Shown here in pieces: positions 35,015 to 47,056 of a stretch of 64,000 nt of DNA. The translations under genes and the position numbers were made by a program. Within the stretch, counting starts at the first letter, position 1. Every line of letters starts with the position of its first letter. This DNA is from Strix aluco (Eukaryota > Chordata > Aves > Strigiformes > Strigidae). The stretch spans positions 20,219,764 through 20,283,763 of the forward strand of contig NC_133931.1 of assembly GCF_031877795.1 (NCBI RefSeq). The letters run 5' to 3'. The notes beneath the pieces are model-generated. The model was not told where the DNA came from, did not search any database, and saw only the letters and a program-made list of their open reading frames with translations.

Positions 35015-38000
35015 TTTCCATTTCACATGGTTTCAGATATTACTGTGCTTCTTCAGGTTTTAGATTCCACCTGTCTTCTGATGTCCTGCACTTTTAACAG
35101 TGGTATACTTTGTAGGACCTAATTCTAGTGGAGTGAAGAGTGAGTGATATGGTAAAACGATACATTGTGAAAGGCTGAGGAAAAGAAGCAGAGAGAATGG
35201 GATAATCTTAAGTAACAATTTAATGGAAAATAGGAACTATGCTGATGTTCTATTTCCTTCACATTTTATTAATACAGTGATTGCCTTGCTTTAGAGCATT
35301 TAATATCACTTCTGCTCTTGTTACATTTGTTTATGTCCCCATTCACGTCTTCAGGAGCTTTCCTTTGCCTTTGAAAAAAAAGCTCACCTGTCATAGGTAG
35401 CGTGAAAATGGCATGGCACAAAGCAGTTTTTTCAAAACAAACTGTTGATAGTTCCTGCTACAGAAATTTTGATTCACCCCTTTATTTAGATCTAGTACTG
35501 GTGAAATCATGGAATGGTGATAAGATTTATTTTCTCTCATGCACAGCACAGAGTGGAACAAGTGGCACCTGTTACCTCCTAATGCTCATACCTCACACAC
35601 TGATAGGCCCCAATAAAACATAAATAGTATGTGCAATTTATTTCAAAAAGTCAGAACAACAATATGATGGTCACATACTAATGACATTAGAACTTCCCCA
35701 ACATTTCTCATTCCCTGTAGACATTTCTGCCTGCTCCTATGGTACTGGACAAAGCCTGCCACCCTCCCTGCTTCCTGCAACAGAGAGTGCCTTCAGATGC
35801 ACAGCCTTCCTTTGCAGTTCCAACTACATTCATGTGTATTTTAGGAACTGTGAGCTTATGCTTGGTTATTGCCTATGGCAGTATTTAGAGTGATGGTTCC
35901 ATATTTATCAAAACATTTATTTAAAAATACCAAATGAGCGATAGAGAACTTGCAGAAGCAGACTGACTAAGGGTGGGGAAAGCAGAGACACATCAGATGT
36001 CACTGCACTCTGCACTTCATCCCTTCAGGGTCATCTGACAAAGCCTCACCACTCTGTTTGGTCTTGTCATGTTACTGCCAGTGATTTTAGTTTCCAGTTC
36101 TGACATGAATACATAGTCGAGAAGACTTGTGTCACTGCACAAACCCCCAGTATTTGCAGCCACACGGTGTGGTCCCACCCACTTATACAGGGTCATGTGG
36201 AGTAGGTAATGAAGGGAACCTGAGTTCATGGCACTTCAAATATGGATGTGTGTGCAGCTAGAGGATGTGAAAAAGCTGAGTATAGGATATTTCTTTTATA
36301 CACTTCAGAATCTAAGGAACACGATTATATCATGCAGCAAAACTCCCCAGAGCTTGGCTTGCTTTGATCTGGATTACATCTTCAAAGCTGTACTTAGAAT
36401 TTTGATAGTTGAAATTGTGCTCATTTTGCCACTTGTTTTAAATAATGTTTTTCTCTATAAAAAATATTATTGACCAAATAGTACTTTTTCTAAATTACAA
36501 TAACAGTGTTTTATAAATGACTGCAAATCACTGAGTACATGACATTATATAAACACATAAATTTTGTACCTTTTATACAAGAGATGTACGGTACATTACT
36601 AACAGTAATACTTGGATACAGACCTATCTAGTGTCCTGCTTTTTGTGTTTTTCTTCTGTCTCTTGCTCCCCTGTTCCTGCACTTATAGCTTAAATTAACT
36701 CAGTGCCAGAAACCCAGCTCTTGCCCTGGGACCCACCTGGGCACGCACAGCTGATAACTGTTCAGTGCGCACCTGCTGAGCATAGTCTCCAAGCAGGAGA
36801 GGGACTCTGGTCCTTTCAGAAGAAGCAATGTGCATTTCCACAAGTCATGTCCCTCCCAATCTTTATCATTATACCAAGATTACCCTTCACCTAGGAAACG
36901 TGGAGAAGGTTGAAGTTAGAAAATAATTTATCTCCACATTCTGAGTCAGATTACATCAAGGATACTAAAAACGGAGCATTGTTTTTGACATTTGTTTTTC
37001 CTAAGATTTATACAACATCTCAGTGGCAGAGCAGGGGATAAAACCCTAAACTACCAAGAGTGATCCCTTCCCAGGTCATGAGCCCAACACTTTCTCTAAG
37101 AGCCAAGGTTAATATTTATCTATGCCCTATGGCAGTAATTTCAAAGGTGTTGATCTTGGGGATTAATTGCTGCTTTAAACAGCCAGTTAACAGTTTAAAC
37201 AACATTTTTATTGGCATACAGTAGCTAAATGCCTACTAGTGTGCTGATGGGTTTATGATGATCAAAGTGAACTAAGAGTCTGTCTTTGAGTTGCATGCTG
37301 CTAGAGGCACTGGGTCATTTGAATATCCTGGACTGATGTATGTGAGATGTACAGTAGCAGTAGTACACAGAGAAGAAAATGTTCATTTTTAAATATTGTA
37401 CTTCAGACTGTTTTCTGTTCTATTTACATGCGGAAATGAAGTTCTCAGGCTACTGGTGCTCCAGCGACCTGGTGCCTGAGCACACATGCTCCTGAGGACA
37501 CAGTCCAGGCTCTGGTGCTCATATTTCAGCCCTGGTTTTCCAGGGGATACAGCACCATGCTTGGAAGAAGTATTGCCAGGGTGTCACAGGTCCTATGCTG
37601 AACTGTGTTCACAGAAGTGGCTGAAGAATCAGCTGCAACCTTCATTACAGTTATAAACATGTTTTTTTGGATTCAATATAGTCAATACAGTATTTATATG
37701 ACCACTGGCAGAGAGGAAACTGAAGATATTTGGAATCACATTAATTATCTCAATTTTTACAGCTTAGCGATTAGGCATTTTGAGACCTTCAGTGTGATTA
37801 GAAGCCCGAGACCTGTATTCTGGCTGCCTGCTATAGGTGTCAATCTCAAACAGTGTGACTATGCCTGCTTTCCACAGGGAACCACAACCTGGCAGCGTCC
37901 ACAACTACCCTGAACTGAGTTTTACGCGCCTCTTTGGGCATCTGTGACAGAGCAGGTTGTACAAATGTGCTGGAAGGGATTTCTGAAGGGAAGGTAGTAT

Positions 38001-38266
38001 GCCTTTGCTGTGATTGCAGTGCAACATGGAGACGTCTGAGCTATGGGGCTATTTATAGCTCATTATAACTATGCAGCACAGTGCCTGAGCCTCTGTACTA
38101 GGCATATGCTTGTCCCCAGGACATGGATACCTATCTCTATTTTCCAACTCTTTTGGAAAATACTGTCTGTGACTACTATTAATGACTTGGTTCTAGCAGG
38201 CCAATTAATCAGAGCCAACTTGTGATAAATGTTTCTTCCATATAAAATGATGACAGCTTGCTGTCT

Positions 38267-38294
38267 AAGTATAGGATGAGTGCATCCTATACTT
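38267..38294. repeat. Perfect 12-bp inverted repeat, 4-nt loop
   Basis: AAGTATAGGATG at 38267-38278 is followed by AGTG and then its exact reverse complement CATCCTATACTT at 38283-38294. It would form a tight hairpin in single-stranded DNA or RNA. The stem is too short for a microRNA precursor, and no gene ends here, so its role is unknown. Confidence 0.85.
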
Positions 38295-41200
38295 CAGCTG
38301 AGAAGAGCGACACGTGGATGTAGCGAGGCTATTTAGTGTGGCACAGCTGGTGTGCCTTGCTGCTGCGATTCCACGGGATGCTGCTCACAAACCATAGCTA
38401 GCCTCTTGCCTCACTGCTATTTATTTGTGTTGTCTGACTTCTTGTTTCCTAATTAAAAGTGACACGTACAGTTGGGAAGAAGCTGATTGCCTCTTAAAAT
38501 AATTTTGACCAGTTGATTGAGTTTTCTAATTAGTTAACAACAAACTTTGGTATTATGGGGATGCTGCTGAAATGGAGCACAGAAAGCCAAGCCTCTGCCT
38601 CATACCCATGTATGGAATGTGAAACCAGAAGCTGTTTGCAAAAATAAATAATAGGTGTGGGGAGAAAAGTACACTATAAAAATATAAGAGATATCTTATT
38701 TATAAGCCACCTTCTTAAATAAGAAATAGTTGCAATTCTTAATTCCAGACTGTCTCCCTGTGCCTCTCCCTTTCAATAGCTACACTGCTGTTTACTTACC
38801 TCTGATACCTCAGATCCCTGGTGGCAGATTCCTGTTTTTTTCTCTGCTATATCTGTCACCCAAAACCTAACTCTTAGTTGCTGAGAATTAATTAATAAAT
38901 AGGCTGAGTGTAAGGAAGCTGCCACAGTCCTAGAGACTTCAAGGTTTTAGGTAGACTGAAGTCCAATATGCTAGTCTTGCTGTCAAAGTATTCAATTAGT
39001 ATTTGACATAATTCCTGAAAATACATGAGGTTATATGGATATATAATCTATTCTGTACTGCTGCAGAAAGCACTTGAAATTCTGACTCTCAGAGAAAACA
39101 AGTAAGGTTTTAAGGATTTTTTTGGCAAAAGCTGGGCTCGATCAGACCTATCATGCGTTCACATAGTCACGATGAGCTTGTATTTCCAACAGTTTGAATT
39201 AAAATGCAATTTTATGTTGTTTTCCCCCTGGTTCTAGAAGAATTTGGCAGTTTTTTTGGTTTTGTTCCATTTACTGCATTGTGTTAAAGTGTTTCCATTC
39301 AGCTGGGGATTCTGTAGCTACCAAGCTAGGCTGCCTATGCTATAAATCTTAGTATTGGTCAATGTCAAAAATAGCTATATCATTCATGTTCTCCTGCTTC
39401 CTTTCTTAATATTTATCCTCTCCAGAACAAGTACCAGGAAGGTGATCCTGAATGCTGGAAGATTGGGCTGCTTACATTGTATAATATCATTACTGTTGGC
39501 TGCTCCTGCTAGAGTTGAACTCTGGCCAAAAAGTTAAGCTAAATTAGATGAACTTAGCTTAGTCATGGAGTTGAGTGTGCCCATTCATGAAAAACATAGC
39601 AAGGGTGAGAATACAGGAAGCTGCAATATTGAGATTGCTCACGCTTGGGACTCTAGTTCATTTTTCATTTGGAATGAAATACATTTCAGAAACATCATGG
39701 CCTTTGCCATATTCTCCTTTTAACTAGACATCTAAAAAATTTATGCTGTGGCTTTGAAAGTGAACTAAAACAAGAATAGCAATTCAAGCTCTTAATCCCA
39801 TGTTTTCACAGTTTAAAGCTACATCAAAGGCTAGGCATTTCACCCACATAATTAGTTATTAGCTTGTACAGTTGAGATTTCATCCTTCTTTTGACTGAAA
39901 GCAGATACGTGAAGATTGTTCTAGAAAAGCGACAGTGCCAGATTTTTTTACAGAAACGTGTAAAAGAGACATTTGGTGCATTCTCTCTAGCTTTGTCAAT
40001 TGGAGTACAGATTACACCTCTTCCAGACTATCTTGTCCAGTCCCTTTGATTTGCAGGTATTTTTCAAAAGGTATGTAGAAGTTGATTAGAGCACCATAGA
40101 AACTCAAAATGAAAAGCTGAGCTTCTTATCTTCCACCCCAGCATTATATCCAATAAAGTTTATTTCCTGCCGATTATTTTAGCTAAATCTATTCTATGAA
40201 AAAAAGTAAGTTTGTTAGGAAAATCAGTCTTATTAAGAAAAAAGTATCTACCTTTAAGTAAGTGGGAGAGTGCTACCTCGTAAATGCTATTTTCTTGCTA
40301 TGTATCCTTTAGCCAGATACTTGAGTTCTTAAAGGACACAAATACTAAGAACTGACACAGATTTATGTCTTTTTCTATGTGGAAAAAATGAAGGAGAATG
40401 TTTTACATTCTAGTTTTTTATTAGGTCAGAGAGCAGCCAAGATTGACTTTCACAGTTGATTGTTTAGGGTGTCATGCAGGTTGGTGGAGAATGTGGCGGT
40501 GTCTCCACAAGCAGAAGAAAACAGAATACTGCTTCATGCCTTGCTATGAATATATATGCCCCAGAAGATGAGACTCTGACTTCTATCTCTCTCCATATCA
40601 AACAGTAGAAGGATTTAAATCTGGGACTCACCTCCAAATGCCCTGACCATCCCTCGACAGTGGCATTACTTCCCTCATTGTTGCACCTGAGTTGAAAAGA
40701 TGTGAGCTACAGAGAAGCCTATGAAGAAAAGACTTTCTCTGGAGGACAGAAAGATCAAGCTCACTGGAGCATGGTGCTCAGGAATGATGGGTAGCTCTCA
40801 TGTCTTCTACAGATAATGTAAGGGATTTTATCACCAATATGCTGGCTTTTGAATCTAACTGTTATGTATCTAGTACTCCTCATGAACACCGAGTTTAATC
40901 ACCCGATGCAGGATTTTGGTTTCCATTAGGTAAGAAGGCTGTAGCTTTGCAGAACTTAACCCTTAAGACTCCAAAGGAGAGATCTTAAGTTGCTAACTCA
41001 TAGAGTCCAAAGAAACTTCAACTTTTTGTTGCTAGATAATAAGTTTTTACCAGGATTCAGAATAATCTTTTTATTTATATTTGACTGTGGGACTGCAGTC
41101 TTTTCTTTCCTAGGCAAATCAGAGTTCTTGCCTTTGTGACCTCAAGAATAGATGCACATATCGCAAAGTACTTGGGACTACATGTTAAATTAATCCAGAA

Positions 41201-42027
41201 ACTGAAGGCAACGCACTAATGGGTTGTTGTTTCTCTCCTGTACTTTTTCTTGGTGAGCAATAAGACCCAGCAATAGTCCATGGAATAAGTGTTCAACCAG
41301 ACAGCATTGCTGATAAATCATTTCCACAAAATTGCACTTTCAATTAAATTTGCAACAGAAGGCACATTCACATGATAGGGCTAAAAGGCTTGTAGCCATA
41401 TGAAATATCTTTCTTTTGTCTAGCATTTACAGTGGAAGATCACTGGTTTTGGTAATTTTATCAGCCATTTTAGACTAGGGAATCTATTTTTATTATTTTC
41501 AAACAGAAATGTCATGCTCACTATGTTCAGTTACTGTGCGTTATTCCTATTCAATAGGGTTGGAAGTTGGTCTTTGAAAGTGCCTCAAGGATCCTGAAAG
41601 TGTGAAAGTTAAGGACAAAACTTATCCTAGACAGATAACAAGGGGATGCTGGAGGCATTCCCTCCTTCCCCGGGGAATGAGAGCAAATTTAACTGAATTA
41701 ATCTACATGCCTTTTCTCTACATGTGTAAGTTTGAAGATTTGTTATGAATATAAGAATAACTAGATTTTCCCATGTTCCCAACAGCATTAAAATAAGTTT
41801 TCAGAAAACACCAAGCTCTCTCAGCTGCTGCCATGCTTGGAAAGAGTCCAGCTTTTGCCCAGAGAGGCATCACAGCCTCTGTGTGAGACAAAATTCAGAC
41901 AGGTCATACAGTATAACCAGTAGCTTAGATGTTTCTGTGGTAAACCACCATGTTCTTCTAAGAGCTGCTGCTTCTTGCCACTTCAGCTGTTTACTTGTTC
42001 CCAGGTGTGAAATCAAATGCTGGGAGA

Positions 42028-42052
42028 GCTGGGCTGGGCTGGGCTGGGCTGG
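42028..42052. repeat. (GCTGG)5 pentanucleotide microsatellite
   Basis: Five perfect tandem copies of GCTGG. Likely length-variable between individuals. No functional context is visible. Confidence 0.9.
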
Positions 42053-45000
42053 ACTATGACTCAGCACCCATTGCTGTATTCCTTTGAAGGAAGGATCTGG
42101 CAAGCAGCACTATGTGGGATCATACCTTAAATATGCTCATGTAAATATACAATCTTCAGTCCTGAGGAGTAATTTATTTGAGATGACTACTTGCTTGTTC
42201 CCAGGAGAGTAAGAAAAGAAAGCATACAGGTCATAGGAGAAAGTGTCATTGCATGGTAAGTAACTCTTCCCCTTCATCTGTTCTCAATACTGTCTGGATT
42301 CTGTAGGGTCAGGCAAATATCCTGTATCCCTTTCTGGTCTCAGCACTGTGGTAAATTGGGACCATCTCCACTGAAGTCACTGGAGAAGCACTAGCACATA
42401 ACCAGTCAGACTTACTGGACTTCAGATCCCTTTTTATGCATTTGAATTTATATATTTAGAATGAGGTTTTTTGGAATATGCTACATTAAGAATAAACATT
42501 TTGTGTGTTACTGTACAGCATTGGTTTACCTAGAGATTAAAGCCTGCTGCTTATAGCTGTGTTTAGGAGCCATTCTGCAGTGACTTCCCTTATGAACTGA
42601 GGAAGTTGAGTTGGAGCAGCTCCGTTTACAGTGTGTGACATGATGCAACCTTATTGCAACTCATTTGCAGTAATAACACATATTGCAGCAGAAATGTAAA
42701 GAAACAGAAATAGATCTTGGTTTCCTAGAATTTCTGTTTGAACTCTGAGCATGCATATGATTCTGTGACAAAAGCCATTAAATTATATTAATGCTAGATA
42801 TGTGGGAACTGGTATCATGTGAATGTAGCCTTTATCTGGATGTTGAATTCCCATTTATTTTGCATAGTTGGATTGATTACATAGTGAGCTACAGTATTTT
42901 GTATAGCTACTAAATAAACAATGTGTATGAGACTGCATGGTCTGGGAAGGAGGCCTCTGGATCCATCCCTTCCCTGTTACACAGAAGGAAGAGTTCAGGG
43001 AATACGAAACTAGTCATTGTGTTGGAGGAAGTGGTCTTAGGAAAATAAAGAGTCTTTTAAACACATCCATGGCCCTACTCAGTTTCTGGCTGAGCCACTG
43101 ATTTTCTGTGCAGTCCTGGACAAATCATTTAGGTTATATCTACAGTATATAATGTAAGATCCTGTAGAAATACCCAGAGTGACTTTGACTGAACTTTGAG
43201 AACTATTTTTTTCCTCACCTCACTAAAATTTTCAGGTCTTAAAAAGCTGGAACAGGTCGCATAGATCATGTGGTACTGGGATAATAAACTGTACATTTAA
43301 CAAATCAGGTAGAAGACACCAAACCGTTGAAACTCTTGGGGCAAGATGTTTTGTTTAGTTAGTTGGTTCATTTGTTTTTGGAAAGAAAAAAGCAAATACC
43401 TTAATAGGAATAGGAAATTTTAGAAAACAAAAACTCTTCTTATTTCTGTACCTGTTTTCCTTAGATAAAATGGAATTCCTTAGAAAATTGCACTGTGGAA
43501 TTAAGTGGCTGTAGATCTGGAAACAAGCCTTTTTCTGTATTTGTTGTTGCATTTCTGCCTGTGTATGCATGGGACCATGAGTGTGCCAGGGAGGAGTGTA
43601 AAATGAACCTGGCCTGGCTGGTTCAATGTCCTTATCAAAATGACTTTGTTATGTGTTTGGGGGAACAGTAAGCTGACCTTGGTGGTCCCTGTGTTACAAG
43701 ATTGGGAGTGTCTGTGCTTCTAGTTAGGGACCCTTGGGGCTAGCTCCAGCTCTGGTATCAACAAGAGCATCCCCAAAGCTTGCTGAGTTTCAGTGTATCT
43801 GACAGAGCTGCTGCCATTTCAGCAGTCACTCTGAGTCCTTGCAAAGATTTAAGTGCATCCCAGCACAATTCTTAAGTCCCTTTCTGTGCATCCCCTTGGA
43901 CTAGAAAGGCTGCAAACTGGGAGTGACAGAATGGCTCCCGGGCTTCCCCCAGGCTCCTGCCATCCCTTTCTTGCCTCTGCATGAGACCTCACGTGTTTGG
44001 GCACACAAGATGTCTCATATGCACTACTCCTGTGACACAGATGTGGGCAGTATGTATATGGGGGAACTTGGTTCTCACTAGTAAGGAAACCTTTAGTGCA
44101 GTGTGCTGGTAGGAGATGTTCTGGCTGGTGCATAGCTCTGCCACATCTCTCCACTGTGGGACCTGACCATTATGTGCTGCCCATGATCCATCAGTCTGGG
44201 GCCTGGGGTCAGGGATCTGTTTTTGAGAGGCAGGTGCTGTGGCAGGAAACTAAGCTGGAGAAAAATGGAGGAGATGTTTGCCTGATAACAATGTGTGCTT
44301 CTTGAAGGTGCTTATGGCTGTTACCCTTCAGGAAGAGGGGGACAGAGGGGGAAGGGAGAGTCACCTCAAGCCAGTGAGAAGGGGCCGTGCAATAGCAACA
44401 AAGTGAGTCTGCTCTTCTGTGAGGTCTGTTCTCTTCTGAAAAACATCAGTTGTAAGTTTACAATCTCACTTTTCCATGTTTGCATGTGAATAAGCCTGTT
44501 GTTTAAATACTCTGCAGAAAATGAATGAGGCATTTGTGTAAACAACAATATTTTAAAATATGAACTAAAAATCTAGGAAGCCTTTGTACACCCACTTTTG
44601 CTATCCCCCTTTTAGTGGCTCTGAGGCCCTTTCATAAAGTTCTCTTTAAAAAAAAAAAACCATGTATTATTGCCATGTTTGTACTCTGGTATTTTTGCTT
44701 TGCCTCATAGGGAATAGCTGGTTTTATGCGAACCCTTCAGCTCAGTGTCTGATCCTACAGTTTTTTTCCTGACTGAAGCTCTCTGGTCTTACATGAGCAA
44801 ATATCTTGCAATTACATTTCACAATAATTGCAAAGACAGTGTAATAAACCACAACAGAACTAGTTCTGGTGATGGTGGAGAATTGTGAGAAATGCTATAT
44901 GAAAGCACGAAAGCAAGCTATAAGAAGTTGATTTTCAGAGGCAGAAAAAGAAAAAACAGAGAGCAAAGGTGGACTGAACAGTTCAGAGGTAGAAGGATAT

Positions 45001-46230
45001 TTGGATTTTGCTAAAAGCAACAGTAGCATTGATGGTTTACTCTTTGCTTTGTACTCTTTCATTTTTTTTTTCTCTCTATATAATGGACATAAAGACATTT
45101 TAAAGTAAGATAAGTCTTTCTCATTTCTCTGTATTATTTTAGGAGATATTTCTTATTGGTTCAAATGCAGTGGTTTCTTTCCAGATGCAAGATGTAAAGC
45201 CTCCACCCCCAGTTTTGAGTAGGAATAGCTTCCTCAGGATCCGGTCAGATTCCTGGCTAAATATTCCAGGCAGTTCTTTTAGAATGAAATTGTAGTTGTG
45301 ATACAGGTGGCAATTGCGTGAGCACTGAAGGTGCTTGCACTCCATATCTTGCAAGTAGGTTTTCATGTGGGTAAAAATCTTGCAGATTGTTTTTTTTAGT
45401 GATGTGCTATTGCTATTTAGAAGACTACTTACTTTCATGGGAAAAATCGTGCAAAGTGGTCTGCATAGATGTTGGCTGATATTTATATACATCAACAAAT
45501 ACTAGAGCAGGAACTCAGATACAAATTCCTCTGAATTTCAGGAGTATTCCAATCCTGTTTCTAGTCTGTGCATTTTTGATTTGTCTCTAACAAATACCAA
45601 AGGCACTATTTAAGTATAAGATAGTTTCTTAAATAGTTAGCACAATCTTTTTTTGAGGAAGTTGCCCCCGAGAAAGTTTCTACATATAGTGAGGGGTGCC
45701 TGTATAGCCCATACAGACTTGCAAATTGGAAGAATTGTTTTGCATGTGATAACTACACAGTAGTACAAAAGACAATCTGGAATAGTTCAGCCACTAACCC
45801 TCACTATTTTATAATTAGTTACCTTAGTTTAGACGCCAAACATAGAAAATTATTATCCTTCTGAACTGCCGTTTCCCATTACCATTTGGCAGCTTTAATT
45901 TCATTACATGCTGTAAAAAAACTCTGCAAACTCTGCTAAAGAAACACAATTTTCTTAGAAAAGTAGCTAAAGCATGTGAGGGTTAAACGTAACTTTTTTC
46001 CCATAAGTGTCATTCCCCCGACTTAGAATTCTTTAATAGATACTGAGTAGCGCAGAACTGAAAGTATTTTTAATTTCAGTGCTTTGTATATTTACAGAGG
46101 GATTACAACAAACTTCTACACTTTATCTACATTTTAATAGGTCAGTGTGAACATATGAAGTGTATTAAGGTGGACTGCCTTACTTATTAAACTTATGTGA
46201 ATTCGTTAAAAGCCCTTAGCAGTTGTATGC

Positions 46231-46753
46231 AATAGGGGCTGGAAAGCCATGCATGATTGAGGTCATGCATCCAGCCAGTTTGTAAGATGATCCCTCTGTA
46301 CCGAGCCATCAGCCATCCTTAGCATAGGGGCGCACTCATACACGCATTCCTGTCAAGTCATCTTGTGAAAGGCTGCTTGCTTCCAGCTTGGCTTGAAAGT
46401 GCAACCTTAATAAAACTCACTGAAGTCTGAGAGAAAATAGCAGTTCTGCAGCAGATAGTGTAGGGGAAAGAGACTGGGATATGCATATGCAGCTGACTAA
46501 AGCAGGCTACATGCTGGACTGTAACAGAGAGGAAACAATAAATCTTAACTACTATGCAATAAATATTCCCAATTTTAACTAAGGAAGCTATCCTCATAGT
46601 GAAATTAAAAAAAATAACAGAATATCCAAGCTTGATTACTAAAGTGTGTTCCTCCAGTCCTTTTTCCAAAGACTTTAAGGGAAATTAAGAACAAATTTAA
46701 AGGAAGAGGAAGGAAAAGTTTGTCTTAAAGTAGGAAAGGAAAGTAATAATAAC
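46231..46753 (+). promoter_or_regulatory. ANGPT1: Presumptive ANGPT1 promoter and 5' leader
   Basis: The sequence directly upstream of the ANGPT1 start codon. The transcription start cannot be read from sequence: there is no clear TATA box at a fixed distance and no CpG island, so boundaries are nominal. Visible elements are ETS-type GGAAG cores at 46583-46587, 46702-46706 and 46708-46713 within a purine-rich stretch; ETS factors are known regulators of ANGPT1. ATGCAT-containing motifs lie at 46248-46270 (an 8-bp inverted repeat, ATGCATGA...TCATGCAT) and 46480-46489. Several ATGs precede the main one, including the 33-codon uORF at 46481. The main ATG has A at -3 and T at +4, a fair Kozak context. 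Confidence 0.45.
46481..46582 (+). other. Upstream ORF in presumptive ANGPT1 leader
   Basis: A 33-codon frame from ATG 46481 to TAA 46580-46582, containing two more in-frame ATGs (codons 3 and 11). It ends 171 bases before the ANGPT1 start. If transcription begins upstream of it, ribosomes would meet it first and ANGPT1 translation would depend on reinitiation or leaky scanning. The peptide has no recognisable family. Whether this segment is in the mRNA is unknown. Confidence 0.35.
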
Positions 46754-47050
46754 ATGTCAGTTTTCCTTTCCTTTGCTTTCCTGGCAGCGATTCTTGTTCA
46801 TATAGGCTGTAATAACCAGCGTCGGGGTCCAGAAGCCAGTGGGAGAAGATTTAACCGGATTCAGCATGGGCAGTGCACCTATACTTTCATTCTGCCAGAA
46901 CAGGATGGGAACTGTCGTGAAAGCACGACAGACCAGTACAACACAAATGCTCTTCAGAGAGATGCTCCTCACGTGGAACAAGATTTCTCTTCCCAGAAAC
47001 TGCAACATCTGGAACATGTGATGGAAAATTACACTCAGTGGCTGCAAAAA
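46754..47050 (+). CDS. ANGPT1: Angiopoietin-1, coding exon 1 (residues 1-99)
   Basis: ANGPT1 is a secreted glycoprotein ligand that activates the TEK/TIE2 receptor on endothelial cells and stabilises vessels. This exon encodes 99 residues that align without gaps to the start of mammalian ANGPT1, with about nine differences from the human protein as I remember it. Residues 1-19 are a hydrophobic signal peptide (FLSFAFLAAIL core, ending GC). Residues 20-80 form the superclustering segment: Cys41 and Cys54, known to link higher-order multimers, are both present, and the block DGNCRESTTDQYNTNALQRD is kept. Residues from about 81 start the coiled coil (QKLQHLEHVMENYTQWLQK). Asn92-Tyr-Thr is an N-glycosylation site. 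The exon ends after Lys99, in phase 0, at GTAAGT. Reading on gives a false 129-codon ORF that runs into the intron. The rest of the coiled coil and the fibrinogen-like receptor-binding domain lie in exons beyond this window. Confidence 0.97.
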
Positions 47051-47056
47051 GTAAGT
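47051..47056 (+). other. ANGPT1: Splice donor of ANGPT1 exon 1
   Basis: GTAAGT directly after the Lys99 codon (CAAAAA|GTAAGT), a consensus vertebrate 5' splice site. It falls exactly where similarity to angiopoietin-1 ends, which supports the exon boundary. Confidence 0.93.

Larger units (their letters stand above)
35015..46230. other. AT-rich intergenic sequence upstream of ANGPT1
   Basis: Eleven kilobases with no supported gene. It includes the 12-bp perfect hairpin at 38267-38294 and the (GCTGG)5 repeat at 42028-42052. The longest ORF is 119 codons on the - strand (45139-45498), Cys- and Leu-rich, with no family I recognise. Regulatory elements of ANGPT1 are expected somewhere here, but I cannot point to one with confidence. 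Confidence 0.55.

Noticed and set aside
45139..45498. 119-codon - strand ORF just upstream of ANGPT1
   Set aside because: No domain or signal peptide that I can recognise and no supporting structure; listed only as part of the intergenic stretch.
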